DNA of 64,000 nucleotides from Rhizobium leguminosarum. GTDB taxonomy: Bacteria > Pseudomonadota > Alphaproteobacteria > Rhizobiales > Rhizobiaceae. The number at the start of each line of letters is the position of its first letter. Position 1 is the first letter of the stretch. Below are positions 42,543 through 51,522 of this stretch, piece by piece. The translations under genes were made by a program, and so were the position numbers. The stretch is from NCBI RefSeq assembly GCF_001679785.1, contig NZ_CP016287.1, positions 558,001 through 622,000 on the forward strand. The letters run 5' to 3'. The notes beneath the pieces are model-generated. The model searched no databases. It was not told where the DNA came from and was given only the letters and a program-made list of their open reading frames with translations.

Positions 42543-44129
42543 ATGCTGAGACAAGTACTGACAACGATCGCAATTGCCGGCGCCCTGACGACGGCGCAGC
42601 CCAGCTTCGCGGCGTCGCCGCCCAACATGCTGGTGATCGGCACCAATCTCACCGGCATAAGGACGCTCGATCCAGCGCAGAACAATGCCCGCACGGTTTC
42701 CGAACTGATCTCGAACCTCTACGACAACCTCGTGCAGCTGTCGCCGGACGACCTCAAAACACTGAAGCCGATGCTCGCGACGCAATGGAGCGTCTCGGCG
42801 GATGGCAAGATCATCACGCTGACATTACGCGACGACGCGGTCTTCCAGAGCGGCAACAAGGTGACCGCCGAAGATGCGGCCTGGTCGATCCAGCGCGTCA
42901 TCAAGATGGGCCAGGTCGGCTCCACCGACGTCGCGCTCTGGGGCTTCACGCCTGAAAACGTCGAAAAGCTCGTTCGCGCAAAAGACGAACACACGCTCGA
43001 GATCGAGCTGCCGCAGTCGGTCAATACCGATCTGGTGCTCTATTCGCTGGCGGGCTCGTCGATCGGCATCGTGGACAAGAAGACGGTGCTGTCGCACGAG
43101 GCGAACGGCGACTTCGGCGGCGCCTGGCTTTCCGCCAATTCCGCCGGCAGCGGCCCATTCAGCCTGGCGCAGTGGCGGCCGAACGATGTCGCGATCTTCA
43201 ATGCGCAGCCGAAATATTGGGGCGGCAAGCCGGCCATGGCGCGCGTCGTCGCTCGTCATATCCCGGAATCCGGCAATCTCCGGCTTCAGCTCGAAGCCGG
43301 CGACGTCGATGTCGGCCAGTATGTGGCAAGCGGCGACCTCGATGCGCTCGCCACTAAGAAGGACATGGTCATCGAGAATGTCCCGGGTCTCGGCTTCTAC
43401 TATATCGCCCTCAATCAGAAAGATCCGGATCTGCAGAAGCCGAAGGTTCGCGAGGCCTTCCAGCATGCCTTCGACTGGAAAGCGATCTCCGGCAACATCA
43501 TGCGCCATACGGGATTTCCCTGGCAGTCGATGATCCCGCGCGGCATGATCGGCGCTCCCGGCGAGGCGGAGGTCCGCTACGATTACGATCCCGCCAAGGC
43601 CAAGCAACTGCTGGCGGAGGCCGGATATCCCAATGGCCTGAAGAAGGTGCTCAATCCGTCGGGAGCCCCGACCCTGCCCTTCGCCGAAGCGCTGCAGGCG
43701 AGTGCCCGCGCCGCCGGCATCGATCTCGATCTCGTGCCCGGCGAGTTCACGCCCGCCTTCCGCGAGCGCAAATTCGAAGTGCTGCTCGGCAATTCCGGCG
43801 CCCGCCTGCCCGATCCCTTCGCGGTCGCCACGCAATATGCCTTCAACCCCGACAATAGCGACGAAGCACGCCTCGGCAGCTACTACCTCTGGCGCACGGG
43901 CATGAAGGTGGACGAACTCAACACGCTCATCGACCAATCGATGAAGGAGCGCGACACGGAAAAGCGCACCGACATCTTCAAGAAGATGGATGGCATCTAT
44001 GCCGGCATGGCTTCGCCGCTGGTCATCTTCTTCCAGCGAACCGACCCCTATGTCATGCGCGCCAACGTGAAGGGCTATCACGGGCATACGACATGGTCGA
44101 CGCGCTGGCATGACGTGACCAAGGAGTAG
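42543..44129 (+). CDS. Family 5 (oligopeptide-type) ABC substrate-binding protein
   Basis: A 528-residue periplasmic protein with a Sec signal (MLRQVLTTIAIAGALTTAQPSFA). The SBP_5 pattern is clear: RTLDPAQNNARTVSELISNLYDNL, LATQWSVSADGKIITLTLRDDAVFQSGNKVTAEDAAWSIQR and later KVREAFQHAFDWKAI. The ATG at 42543 has GGGAGG seven bases upstream; an earlier in-frame start at 42528 is unlikely. It is only distantly related to the binding protein at 36810, so the island imports two different solutes or one solute in two forms. Confidence 0.93.
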   Translation: MLRQVLTTIAIAGALTTAQPSFAASPPNMLVIGTNLTGIRTLDPAQNNARTVSELISNLYDNLVQLSPDDLKTLKPMLATQWSVSADGKIITLTLRDDAVFQSGNKVTAEDAAWSIQRVIKMGQVGSTDVALWGFTPENVEKLVRAKDEHTLEIELPQSVNTDLVLYSLAGSSIGIVDKKTVLSHEANGDFGGAWLSANSAGSGPFSLAQWRPNDVAIFNAQPKYWGGKPAMARVVARHIPESGNLRLQLEAGDVDVGQYVASGDLDALATKKDMVIENVPGLGFYYIALNQKDPDLQKPKVREAFQHAFDWKAISGNIMRHTGFPWQSMIPRGMIGAPGEAEVRYDYDPAKAKQLLAEAGYPNGLKKVLNPSGAPTLPFAEALQASARAAGIDLDLVPGEFTPAFRERKFEVLLGNSGARLPDPFAVATQYAFNPDNSDEARLGSYYLWRTGMKVDELNTLIDQSMKERDTEKRTDIFKKMDGIYAGMASPLVIFFQRTDPYVMRANVKGYHGHTTWSTRWHDVTKE

Positions 44130-44254
44130 AACGCCGTGGCAAGCGCCGATATGACATCGAAGGGGGGAGCGGCCGGCACTCCCCGGCGGGCGGGTTCGCA
44201 GAGGCGGCCCCGCACCCGGCACTGAGCCTGCTGCGGCGCCTGGCGGGACGTATT

Positions 44255-45232
44255 GTGGCCGTCGTGACGACGCTGCTCGGCCTGCTCGTCCTGACCTTCT
44301 CGATGGGCCGCCTGCTGCCCGCCGACCCCGTGCTCGCCATAACCGGGGCGGAAGTCAGCAAGGAGGTTTACGATCGCGTCTATAACGAGCTGGGTCTTGG
44401 GCAGCCGATCTGGATGCAGTTCCTGTCCTACGTCGGCAAGATCGCCACAGGCGATCTCGGCATGTCGGCGACGACGGGCCAGCCGATCCTCACCGATCTG
44501 ATGACGATCTTTCCCGCGACGATCGAACTTGCGATCATCGCCATGATCATCGGGGCGATCGTCGGCATTCCCTTAGGGATCACCGCTGCGGTCAGGCGCG
44601 GAACCGTTATCGACCACATTGCGCGGATCGTCGCCCTTGCCGGCCACTCCATCCCGATCTTCTGGACCGGGCTGATGGCGCTCTTCGTCTTTTATGCGAA
44701 GCTGAAGCTCGTCGGCGCCTCGGGCCGGATCGATGTCTTCTATGAAGGCCTCGTCACGCCGATGACGGGCTTCCTCCTGATCGACGCGGCGATTCAGGGC
44801 CAATGGGACGTGTTTTACAACGCCCTTGGCCACATCATCCTGCCGGCGGCAATCCTCGGCTACTATTCCGTCGCCTATATCAGCCGCATGTCGCGGAGCT
44901 TCATGCTGGAGCAGTTGAGCCAGGAATACATCATCACCGCCCGGGCCAAGGGGCTCGGCACCCGAAAGGTGGTCTGGCGCCATGCATTCAAGAACATCCG
45001 CGTACAGCTCCTGACGATCATGGCGCTGACCTTCGGCGGTCTGCTCGAAGGCGCGGTGCTGATCGAGACCGTCTTCGGCTGGCCGGGGCTCGGCCAGTAC
45101 CTGACCCGGGGGCTGCAGATGAACGACATGAACGTGGTCATGGGTTCGGTCCTGACGATCGGCGCCGTCTTCCTGACGATCAACATCCTGTCGGACTTCC
45201 TTTATCGCATTCTTGATCCGAGGACACGGTGA
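44255..45232 (+). CDS. Dpp/Opp-type ABC transporter permease (DppB type), start disturbed
   Basis: At least 325 residues with six helices, LLPADPVLAITG, TTGQPILTDL and the coupling loop TARAKGLGTRKVVWRHAFKN. The GTG at 44255 lies inside the first region: the usual basic lead (SLLRRLAGRIVAVV) is encoded upstream in the same frame but has no start codon. Starts that would fit, GTG 44136 and ATG 44151, are in another frame. They join this one if one G is added to the run of six G at 44162-44167. So the gene has a sequencing error, a real frameshift, or a short N-terminus. Confidence 0.85.
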   Translation: MAVVTTLLGLLVLTFSMGRLLPADPVLAITGAEVSKEVYDRVYNELGLGQPIWMQFLSYVGKIATGDLGMSATTGQPILTDLMTIFPATIELAIIAMIIGAIVGIPLGITAAVRRGTVIDHIARIVALAGHSIPIFWTGLMALFVFYAKLKLVGASGRIDVFYEGLVTPMTGFLLIDAAIQGQWDVFYNALGHIILPAAILGYYSVAYISRMSRSFMLEQLSQEYIITARAKGLGTRKVVWRHAFKNIRVQLLTIMALTFGGLLEGAVLIETVFGWPGLGQYLTRGLQMNDMNVVMGSVLTIGAVFLTINILSDFLYRILDPRTR

Positions 45233-45236
45233 CGCC

Positions 45237-46172
45237 ATGACGATCTCCTCTGAGCACGCAGACAGCGTCAACACCGGCGGTCTTCGCAACTGGCTGCTCG
45301 CACCGGAGCCTCGAGGCTGGTTCCAGTCATCGGCGCAGCAAATTCACCAGGGCTGGCGGAAATTCAGCCTGCACCCGCTTGGCCTGGCCGGATTGGCCAT
45401 CATCCTGCTGCTGATCGTCGTGGCGCTGGCCGCCCCCCTGCTGACGAGCTACGATCCGATCGTTCAGGACATGGCCGGGCGGCTTGCCGCGCCATCGGCG
45501 AGCCATTGGCTCGGCACTGACAATTTCGGCCGCGACGTCTTTTCCCGGGTGATCTATGGCGCCCGCACGACGCTCTACATCATCATGCTCGTCACGGTCA
45601 TTGTCGCCCCGCTCGGCCTGCTGATCGGCACCGTCTCGGGTTATTTCGGCGGCATCGTCGATGAAATCCTGATGCGCGTCACCGATATTTTTCTCTCCTT
45701 CCCCGGCCTCGTGCTGGCGCTGGGTTTTGCCGCAGCGCTCGGTCCAGGCATCACCAATGCGATCATCGCGATTTCACTGACGGCCTGGCCGCCGATCGCG
45801 CGCCTTGCGCGCGCCGAGACGCTCAGCCTCCGCAAGGCGGATTACATCGCCGCCGTGCGCCTGCAGGGCGCGACGTCAATTGCGATCATCACCCGCCACA
45901 TCCTGCCGATGTGCATTCCCTCGGTGATCGTCCGCGTCACCCTCAACATGGCGGGCATCATCATCACCGCCGCCGGCCTCGGCTTCCTCGGCCTCGGCGC
46001 GCAGCCGCCATGGCCGGAATGGGGTTCGATGGCCGCCAGCGGACGTGAATTCATGCTCGATAGCCCCTGGGTCATCGCCGCACCCGGCATTGCCATTGCG
46101 CTCGTCAGCCTCGCCTTCAACCTCGTCGGCGATGCGCTTCGCGATGTTCTCGATCCCCGAGGTTCGGAATGA
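45237..46172 (+). CDS. Dpp/Opp-type ABC transporter permease (DppC type)
   Basis: A 311-residue inner-membrane subunit. The N-terminal cytoplasmic part leads to a first helix (LAGLAIILLLIVVALAAPLL), then HWLGTDNFGRDVFSRVIYG, the DppC hallmark, and the coupling loop AVRLQGATSIAIITRHILP. I chose the ATG at 45237, four bases after the upstream stop. It overlaps the following ATPase gene by four bases. It forms the channel with the DppB-type subunit at 44255. Confidence 0.92.
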   Translation: MTISSEHADSVNTGGLRNWLLAPEPRGWFQSSAQQIHQGWRKFSLHPLGLAGLAIILLLIVVALAAPLLTSYDPIVQDMAGRLAAPSASHWLGTDNFGRDVFSRVIYGARTTLYIIMLVTVIVAPLGLLIGTVSGYFGGIVDEILMRVTDIFLSFPGLVLALGFAAALGPGITNAIIAISLTAWPPIARLARAETLSLRKADYIAAVRLQGATSIAIITRHILPMCIPSVIVRVTLNMAGIIITAAGLGFLGLGAQPPWPEWGSMAASGREFMLDSPWVIAAPGIAIALVSLAFNLVGDALRDVLDPRGSE

Positions 46173-47023
46173 CTGACCTGATCGATATTCGGAATCTCGA
46201 AATCGCCTTCGGCGGCGGACAGGTGCGGGCCGTGCGCGGCGTGAGCTTTTCGCTTGGACAAGAAAAGCTCGGGATCGTCGGTGAATCCGGATCGGGAAAG
46301 TCGACCGTTGGCCGCGCCATCATGAAGCTGCTGCCGCCGACCGCGATCGTCAATGCCGAGCGGATGCGCTTTCGCGACATCGATCTGCTCAAGGCGAACG
46401 AAAAAACGATGATGACGATCAGGGGGCGGCGGATCGGCCTGATCCTGCAGGATCCGAAATATTCGCTCAATCCCGTCATGCGGATCGGCGAACAGATCGC
46501 CGAGACCTACCGCTTCCATCATCCGAGGGCGAGCAAGAGCAAGACCTACAGCCAAGCGCTCGACATGCTCGAAGCCGTCCAGATCCGTGATCCCGAGCGC
46601 GTGGCCCGCCTTTATCCGCACGAAATCTCGGGCGGCATGGGTCAGCGGGCAATGATCGCCATGATGTTGATTGCCGAACCCGAAGTGCTGATCGCAGACG
46701 AGCCGACGTCAGCGCTCGACGTGACGGTGAGGCTCGAGATCCTGGCTCTGCTCGACGAGCTCGTCTTGCGACGCAATCTCGGGCTGATCTTCATCAGTCA
46801 CGATCTCAATCTCATCAGGAATTTCTGCGATCGCGTCCTCATCATGTATGCGGGGCGGGTCTTGGAAGTGCTCGAGGCGCGCGATCTCGACAAGGCCAGA
46901 CATCCTTATACGAAAGGATTGCTGGCATCGCTGCCGACGATCGAAGATCCCCCCGCCCGGCTGCCGATCCTGAAACGAGATCCGGCCTGGCTTGAAGAAT
47001 TCGCATTGGAGCCGCCGCGGTGA
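46169..47023 (+). CDS. Dpp-type ABC transporter ATPase (DppD type)
   Basis: A 284-residue ATPase with Walker [14 protein letters not shown] (about residue 37), the signature ISGGMGQRAMIAMML, Walker [14 protein letters not shown] and the switch His in FISHDLNLI. The C-terminal RDLDKARHPYTKGLLASLP region is the oligopeptide-type extension. The signature has GMGQR where GMRQR is usual, a conservative-looking change next to the motif. It overlaps both neighbours by four bases and works as a heterodimer with the next gene's product. Confidence 0.92.
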   Translation: MTDLIDIRNLEIAFGGGQVRAVRGVSFSLGQEKLGIVGESGSGKSTVGRAIMKLLPPTAIVNAERMRFRDIDLLKANEKTMMTIRGRRIGLILQDPKYSLNPVMRIGEQIAETYRFHHPRASKSKTYSQALDMLEAVQIRDPERVARLYPHEISGGMGQRAMIAMMLIAEPEVLIADEPTSALDVTVRLEILALLDELVLRRNLGLIFISHDLNLIRNFCDRVLIMYAGRVLEVLEARDLDKARHPYTKGLLASLPTIEDPPARLPILKRDPAWLEEFALEPPR

Positions 47024-47763
47024 TTAAAATCGACAATCTCACGGTCCGTTTCGGGCCTGGGCAGCGGCCTGTCGTTCGAGACGTAAGCTTCGCCATCGAA
47101 AAGGGAACTGCTTTCGGCCTGGTCGGCGAGTCCGGCTGCGGGAAGTCCACTGTCCTCAGGGCGCTTTCCGGCCTCAACGCCAATTATGACGGCCGGATCG
47201 AGCTCCAAGGCGAGCCGTTGAATCAACGGCGCAGTCGGCCATTCTTCCGCCAAGTGCAGATGGTGTTCCAGGACCCCTACGGATCCCTCCATCCCCGCAA
47301 GACCATCCGCTCGCAACTCAAAGAACCGCTGCGCAACCAGGGCCTGGATACGAATTCCGTCGACGTCAACAACGTCCTGAGATCGGTCGGCCTCGATCCG
47401 GCGCTGAGCTACAGATTTCCGCACCAGCTGTCCGGCGGCCAGCGCCAGCGCGTGGCGATCGCCCGCGCGCTGATGCTGAATCCGGACGTTCTGCTTCTCG
47501 ACGAACCGACATCGGCGCTCGACGTGTCGGTTCAGGCCGAGATCCTCAATCTCCTCCAGGATTTGCGCACCAATCGCGGTCTGACCTATCTGCTCGTCAG
47601 CCACGACCTCGCCGTCGTCTCGCACATGTGCAGCCGCGTCGCCATCATGGAAGCGGGCGAGATCGTCGAACAGGTCGATGTCGGCGCCTTGCGAAGGGGT
47701 GCTGTCGAACACCCGTATTCGCAACGCCTGCTGCGCGCGAGCAGGATGTACGGAAGGGCGTAA
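47020..47763 (+). CDS. Dpp-type ABC transporter ATPase (DppF type)
   Basis: A 247-residue ATPase starting at GTG (47020), overlapping the previous stop (GTGA). It has Walker [14 protein letters not shown], signature [15 protein letters not shown], Walker [14 protein letters not shown] and [11 protein letters not shown]. The [15 protein letters not shown]-loop is typical of DppF/OppF. It is slightly short for the family because the C-terminal extension is reduced. It ends the plus-strand half of the uronate island. Here the two ATPases are separate, whereas the importer at 32841 uses a fused pair. Confidence 0.92.
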   Translation: MIKIDNLTVRFGPGQRPVVRDVSFAIEKGTAFGLVGESGCGKSTVLRALSGLNANYDGRIELQGEPLNQRRSRPFFRQVQMVFQDPYGSLHPRKTIRSQLKEPLRNQGLDTNSVDVNNVLRSVGLDPALSYRFPHQLSGGQRQRVAIARALMLNPDVLLLDEPTSALDVSVQAEILNLLQDLRTNRGLTYLLVSHDLAVVSHMCSRVAIMEAGEIVEQVDVGALRRGAVEHPYSQRLLRASRMYGRA

Positions 47764-47962
47764 TTCGCGATCGATACACGGCTGCTTGCTGACGTCGTCG
47801 CAGGCTCGCCATCCACATCAAGCCGATCCGGCTGCCTAAACCAAAGGCAGTATCGATCGCCGATGATGTTGCGCAACCTTTGAAAGACACTCGGCCACTC
47901 ACACGTTCACCCGGGCATGCTCAGGATTTTCGCTGGCGGATCGGAGATTCCCCAATCTGGCG

Positions 47963-48409
47963 TTATCCGCTTGATCTGGAGTACAGGCCAAGGTCGCTTA
48001 TCACGGCAAATTCGCAACGCTGATAGAACTCCGACAGCGCCCCTCCTCGTTGTGAGATCAGCCACACGCTGCTACATCCTTCAACTGTGGCTGTTTCGAA
48101 CATTGCAGAAAGTAGAGCGGTCCCTATTCCCTTACCTTGTGCGTCGGGCTGCACTGAAAGCTCGTCCACATAAATGACGGGGCCGGTATGGCGCCGCTGT
48201 CGTATCCCGAGCGCAATGCCGAGCACCTTGTCTCCTTCAACTGCCGCAAGCGCAATTGACCTGGGAGTTTCAAGCACATAGGTCACATTTTCTGCAGCCG
48301 CCTCAAGCGACCAGCTCTCATTCCACGGCGGCAGGGCGTAGGCATTTACCAATACGACGGCCGCGCCGCTAATGTGTTTTTCAACCAGACGCTCGATCCG
48401 AAATGACAT
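47963..48409 (-). CDS. GNAT-family N-acetyltransferase
   Basis: A 148-residue acetyltransferase. The acetyl-CoA loop is QPDAQGKGIGTALLSAMF (QxxGxG, about residues 93-110), preceded by the beta strand VIYVDELSV. The N-terminal part (LVEKHISGAAVVLVNAYALPPW) forms the usual substrate-side helices. The acceptor is unknown. It is a single gene between two importer-related regions. Its ribosome site lies inside a perfect hairpin (48415-48435), so translation may be controlled. Confidence 0.88.
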   Translation of the reverse strand: MSFRIERLVEKHISGAAVVLVNAYALPPWNESWSLEAAAENVTYVLETPRSIALAAVEGDKVLGIALGIRQRRHTGPVIYVDELSVQPDAQGKGIGTALLSAMFETATVEGCSSVWLISQRGGALSEFYQRCEFAVISDLGLYSRSSG

Positions 48410-48414
48410 AAACT

Positions 48415-48435
48415 CGCCTCACGCCACGTGAGGCG
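48415..48435 (-). promoter_or_regulatory. Hairpin covering the ribosome site of the GNAT gene
   Basis: On the minus strand CGCCTCACG-TGG-CGTGAGGCG is a perfect 9-bp stem with a 3-base loop, ending five bases before the ATG at 48409. The likely Shine-Dalgarno GAGG is in its 3' arm and would be hidden when folded. Confidence 0.6.
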
Positions 48436-48695
48436 ACATTCGCCGAAGGCTATTGGTTTCGCAATGGCGTGTTGGATGCATCCGCAGGTTTTTCGCCGAG
48501 CTTGTCCCTAAAATGGTAAAGATCGCGGCTGCGCCAGGCAGGTCCGGGTCAGTCCGCTGGCAGCGCGCGTGGGCAGCATTGGTAGTTTGATCGTGTTGAA
48601 AACGTGTGCTCCGCGGCGAGCGAATAGGTCCCGTACGGAACCAATTCACCGCCGAGTGGTTATATGACACCCTCCTCCTCGAAGAGCCGAGCGTC

Positions 48696-49244
48696 ATGAT
48701 GCGGATGTTAAGCGGCCCGAAAGTTACTCAGATGATCAATGTCCTTGCCTGTGCCATCGCCGCTGCGACGGCGTCAATGCTCATGGCCGGCTCCGCCAAT
48801 GCCGACGAGTCTGCTTTCCTCAAGACATTGGCAGGAAATTGGAGCGGTAAGGGTACGGTGAAAGTGCGGACAAATGCACCCACCTTGAAAGTCACTTGCC
48901 GTTTCAAGTCGGATGCGAATGCAAGTTCCCTTGCACTCAATGGGCGCTGCACCAGTCTCGCCATTTTTTCCCGTGTCATCAGCGCTAACCTCAAGGCCAG
49001 CGGTGAAACCTACACCGGCTCCTACGTGGGCGCCGGCACCGGCACCGCGGGCCTCGGCGGAAAACGCGCTGGTAATGCCATAAACCTGGCGATCAAATGG
49101 GCGAAAGAAGTGAATGGTGACCGACGTGCGCAGATGACGATCGAAAAAACCGGGGCGTCGGGCATGCGTCTCACAACCATCGATACCGACCCCGGGACGG
49201 GTCGATCGGTTGTGACGAGCCGCATTGAGCTTCGTCGGAGCTGA
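48696..49244 (+). CDS. Small exported protein of unknown function
   Basis: A 182-residue protein with a Sec signal ([28 protein letters not shown], cut before DES). The mature part of about 145 residues begins [15 protein letters not shown] and has alternating beta-type segments ([42 protein letters not shown]), reminiscent of lipocalin/calycin-like exported proteins common in rhizobia. Two Cys (CRF and GRC) could form a disulfide. The start is uncertain: 48696 gives a basic n-region, 48699 and 48732 are alternatives, and none has a strong ribosome site. Confidence 0.7.
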   Translation: MMRMLSGPKVTQMINVLACAIAAATASMLMAGSANADESAFLKTLAGNWSGKGTVKVRTNAPTLKVTCRFKSDANASSLALNGRCTSLAIFSRVISANLKASGETYTGSYVGAGTGTAGLGGKRAGNAINLAIKWAKEVNGDRRAQMTIEKTGASGMRLTTIDTDPGTGRSVVTSRIELRRS

Positions 49245-49356
49245 TATCTTTTTACATTCAAAGAGCCGTAGGCGTGCTAAAGGGTTGATAGAGAAGCCCC
49301 GAAGCTATAGTTTCGCCTTCGCAAATCGTCGAACGATACAAGGAAATAGTTATCTC

Positions 49357-49560
49357 ATGCCGACAGGTACCGTTAAATTCTTCAATGACGACAAGGGCTT
49401 CGGCTTCATCACCCCCGAGGGTGGCGGCCAGGACGTTTTTGTTCACGTGTCTGCGCTGCAGAGCGGCGGGTCGCTCCGCGAAGGCGACAAGGTCAGCTTC
49501 GAAGTTGGACAGGATCGCAAGACCGGAAAATCGAAGGCTGAGAACGTCTCGACGCTCTGA
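49357..49560 (+). CDS. cspA: CspA-family cold-shock protein
   Basis: A 67-residue single cold-shock domain. The RNA-binding motifs RNP1 (KGFGFITP) and RNP2 (VFVHVSAL) are intact and the length is standard. It binds single-stranded RNA or DNA and melts RNA structure. AAGGAAA lies about 12 bases before the ATG. Rhizobia carry several such genes, so this one need not be cold-induced. The long upstream leader may carry control, but I saw no clear hairpin. Confidence 0.95.
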   Translation: MPTGTVKFFNDDKGFGFITPEGGGQDVFVHVSALQSGGSLREGDKVSFEVGQDRKTGKSKAENVSTL

Positions 49561-49575
49561 TCGAAATCGAAGATG

Positions 49576-49602
49576 GCCCAGCCTGCGTTGAGCGGGTTGG
49601 GC
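49576..49602 (+). terminator. Stem-loop after cold-shock gene
   Basis: GCCCAGCC (49576-49583) pairs with GGTTGGGC (49595-49602) with one G-U pair. It lies 15 bases after the stop and has no T tract. Weak terminator candidate. Confidence 0.45.
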
Positions 49603-49896
49603 TCATCGTCACGAGTCGGGGGCGCGAATGCCTTCGTACTCTAAAGCGCGTGGTGATCTTCGCGCTTTAGGGCTTTGTGTTACGCATGTCGTTGTCGCAA
49701 GCCGCTGCACCGTTTTGTGCTTTGAGCCGAAACGCCGACGATTGAGCCTGGCCGTGTCGTTTGATGTCCGCGCCTTTGAAGCCTGAATGACGGGTGAGGA
49801 CGCTCATGCCAGCGCAGTGGCGGCAATCAGAGGATTTTCTCTCTGACAAAGGATGTTCCGTGCATTCGCTTTAGACGATGCGATGAGCTGATTAGA
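49603..49896. repeat. Gene-free stretch with palindrome CTAAAGCGCG...CGCGCTTTAG (49641-49670)
   Basis: A perfect 10-bp inverted repeat around a 10-base spacer lies at 49641-49670. The CTAAAGCGCG/CGCGCTTTAG design resembles short palindromic repeats scattered in rhizobial genomes. Nothing else is recognised before the stop of the GMC oxidoreductase gene. Confidence 0.55.
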
Positions 49897-51522
49897 TCAC
49901 GCCCCTGATAGAATGCTATTCGCGGCCTTCTCGGCAATCATGATCACCGGCGAGTTGGTGTTGCCCGACACGATCGTCGGCATGATCGAGGCATCGACCA
50001 CCCGCAGTTTCGCCAGCCCATGCACCCGCAATTGCGGATCGACAACCGCCATCATGTCGCTGCCCATCTTGCAGGTACCGACAGGATGGAAGATCGTTGT
50101 GGCGATATCGCCGACGCGACGGATCAGTTCCTCGTCAGTCCGGTACTCCGTGCCCGGCAGCATCTCCTGCGGCCGGTACTTGGCGATCGCACCAGCCTCC
50201 ATGAGCCGGCGGGCGTGCCGGATCGATTTCGTCGCAACCATCCGGTCGCCGACGGTCGAAAGATAATTCGGGCGGATTTCCGGCGCCACCGAAAAGTCCG
50301 GGCCGCCAACATGCACGGTCCCCCGGCTCTCCGGCCGCAAATTGCAGACGGAGACGGTGACGGCGGGAAATTTGTGCAGCGGCTCGCCGAGCCGGTCGGT
50401 GCTCAAGGGCTGCACGTGATATTCGAGATCGGCGGTCGCAACGGCCGGATCGCTCTTGGCGAAGATACCGAGCTGGCTCGGCGCCATCGACAGCGACCCG
50501 GACCGGCGCAGCATATATTCAAACCCCATGCCCGCCCGGGTGAATAGATTGTGATAGAGCTGGTTCAGCGTCTTTGCGCCCTCGATGCGGAAGACCGTCC
50601 GGATTTGCAGATGGTCCTGCAGGTTTTCGCCGACACCCGGAAGTTCATGGGCGACGCCCAGTCCGGCAGCGAACAGCACATCCGGTCGACCGACCCCGGA
50701 AAGCTCCAGGATTTTCGGCGAATTGATCGCACCGGCAGACAGGATGACCTCGCGACCGACTCGAGCCAGATGACTGTTCCCGTTCAGCCGGAACCGTACG
50801 CCGGTCACCATTCTGCCGTCGAATTCCAGCCGCTCGGTTTCGGCGCCGGTCAGCACGCGCAGATTGGGCCGCTTCAAAGCCGGGCGTAGAAACGCCTTCG
50901 TCGTGTTCCAGCGCAGCCCACCGCGCTGGTTGACCTCGAAATAACCCGAGCCTTCATTGTCGCCATCGTTGAAATCGTCGGTCTTCGGGATGCCGAGTTC
51001 TTCGGCCGCATCGCGAAAGGCATCGAGGATCGGCCAGGACAGCCGCTGCTTTTCCACCCGCCATTCACCGCCTGCCCCATGCATGCGCGACTGGCCCCGA
51101 TAGTTGTCCTCGGATTTCAGGAAATAGGGCAGCACGTCGTCCCAGCCCCAGCCGAAATTGCCCGCCTGCCGCCAGCCGTCGTAATCCGCCGCCTGGCCGC
51201 GCATATAGATCATGCCGTTTATCGACGAGCAGCCGCCCAGCACTTTTCCACGCGGATAGGGCAGTGACCGACCGTTCAATCCGGCCTCCGCCGCCGTCCT
51301 CATCATCCAATCGGTGCGTGGATTGCCCATGCAGTAGAGATAACCGATCGGCACATGCACCCAATGATACCGGTCGCTGCCGCCGGCCTCGAGCAGAAGA
51401 ACGCGGCTTTTCGGATCGGCCGACAGTCGGTTGGCCAGAACGCATCCGGCCGATCCCGCGCCGACGATGATGAAGTCGTAGCTTCCCGCATCAATGGCTG
51501 CATCATCCACACGCATATTCAC
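49897..51522 (-). CDS. GMC-family FAD oxidoreductase (choline dehydrogenase-like)
   Basis: A 541-residue flavoprotein. The FAD loop [20 protein letters not shown] (about 14-33), LLLEAGG, the GMC signature [20 protein letters not shown] and the C-terminal [10 protein letters not shown] region with active-site His are present. Members oxidise alcohol groups of choline, sugars or aryl alcohols. In this operon a polyol or sugar alcohol is the likely substrate, not choline. The GTG start at 51522 overlaps the kinase stop (GTGA) and has GGGAG seven bases upstream; ATG 51516 is possible. Confidence 0.92.
   Translation of the reverse strand: MNMRVDDAAIDAGSYDFIIVGAGSAGCVLANRLSADPKSRVLLLEAGGSDRYHWVHVPIGYLYCMGNPRTDWMMRTAAEAGLNGRSLPYPRGKVLGGCSSINGMIYMRGQAADYDGWRQAGNFGWGWDDVLPYFLKSEDNYRGQSRMHGAGGEWRVEKQRLSWPILDAFRDAAEELGIPKTDDFNDGDNEGSGYFEVNQRGGLRWNTTKAFLRPALKRPNLRVLTGAETERLEFDGRMVTGVRFRLNGNSHLARVGREVILSAGAINSPKILELSGVGRPDVLFAAGLGVAHELPGVGENLQDHLQIRTVFRIEGAKTLNQLYHNLFTRAGMGFEYMLRRSGSLSMAPSQLGIFAKSDPAVATADLEYHVQPLSTDRLGEPLHKFPAVTVSVCNLRPESRGTVHVGGPDFSVAPEIRPNYLSTVGDRMVATKSIRHARRLMEAGAIAKYRPQEMLPGTEYRTDEELIRRVGDIATTIFHPVGTCKMGSDMMAVVDPQLRVHGLAKLRVVDASIMPTIVSGNTNSPVIMIAEKAANSILSGA

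Noticed and set aside
42825..44222. 465-codon minus-strand open frame opposite the second family 5 binding protein
   Set aside because: Shadow frame with no recognisable domain.
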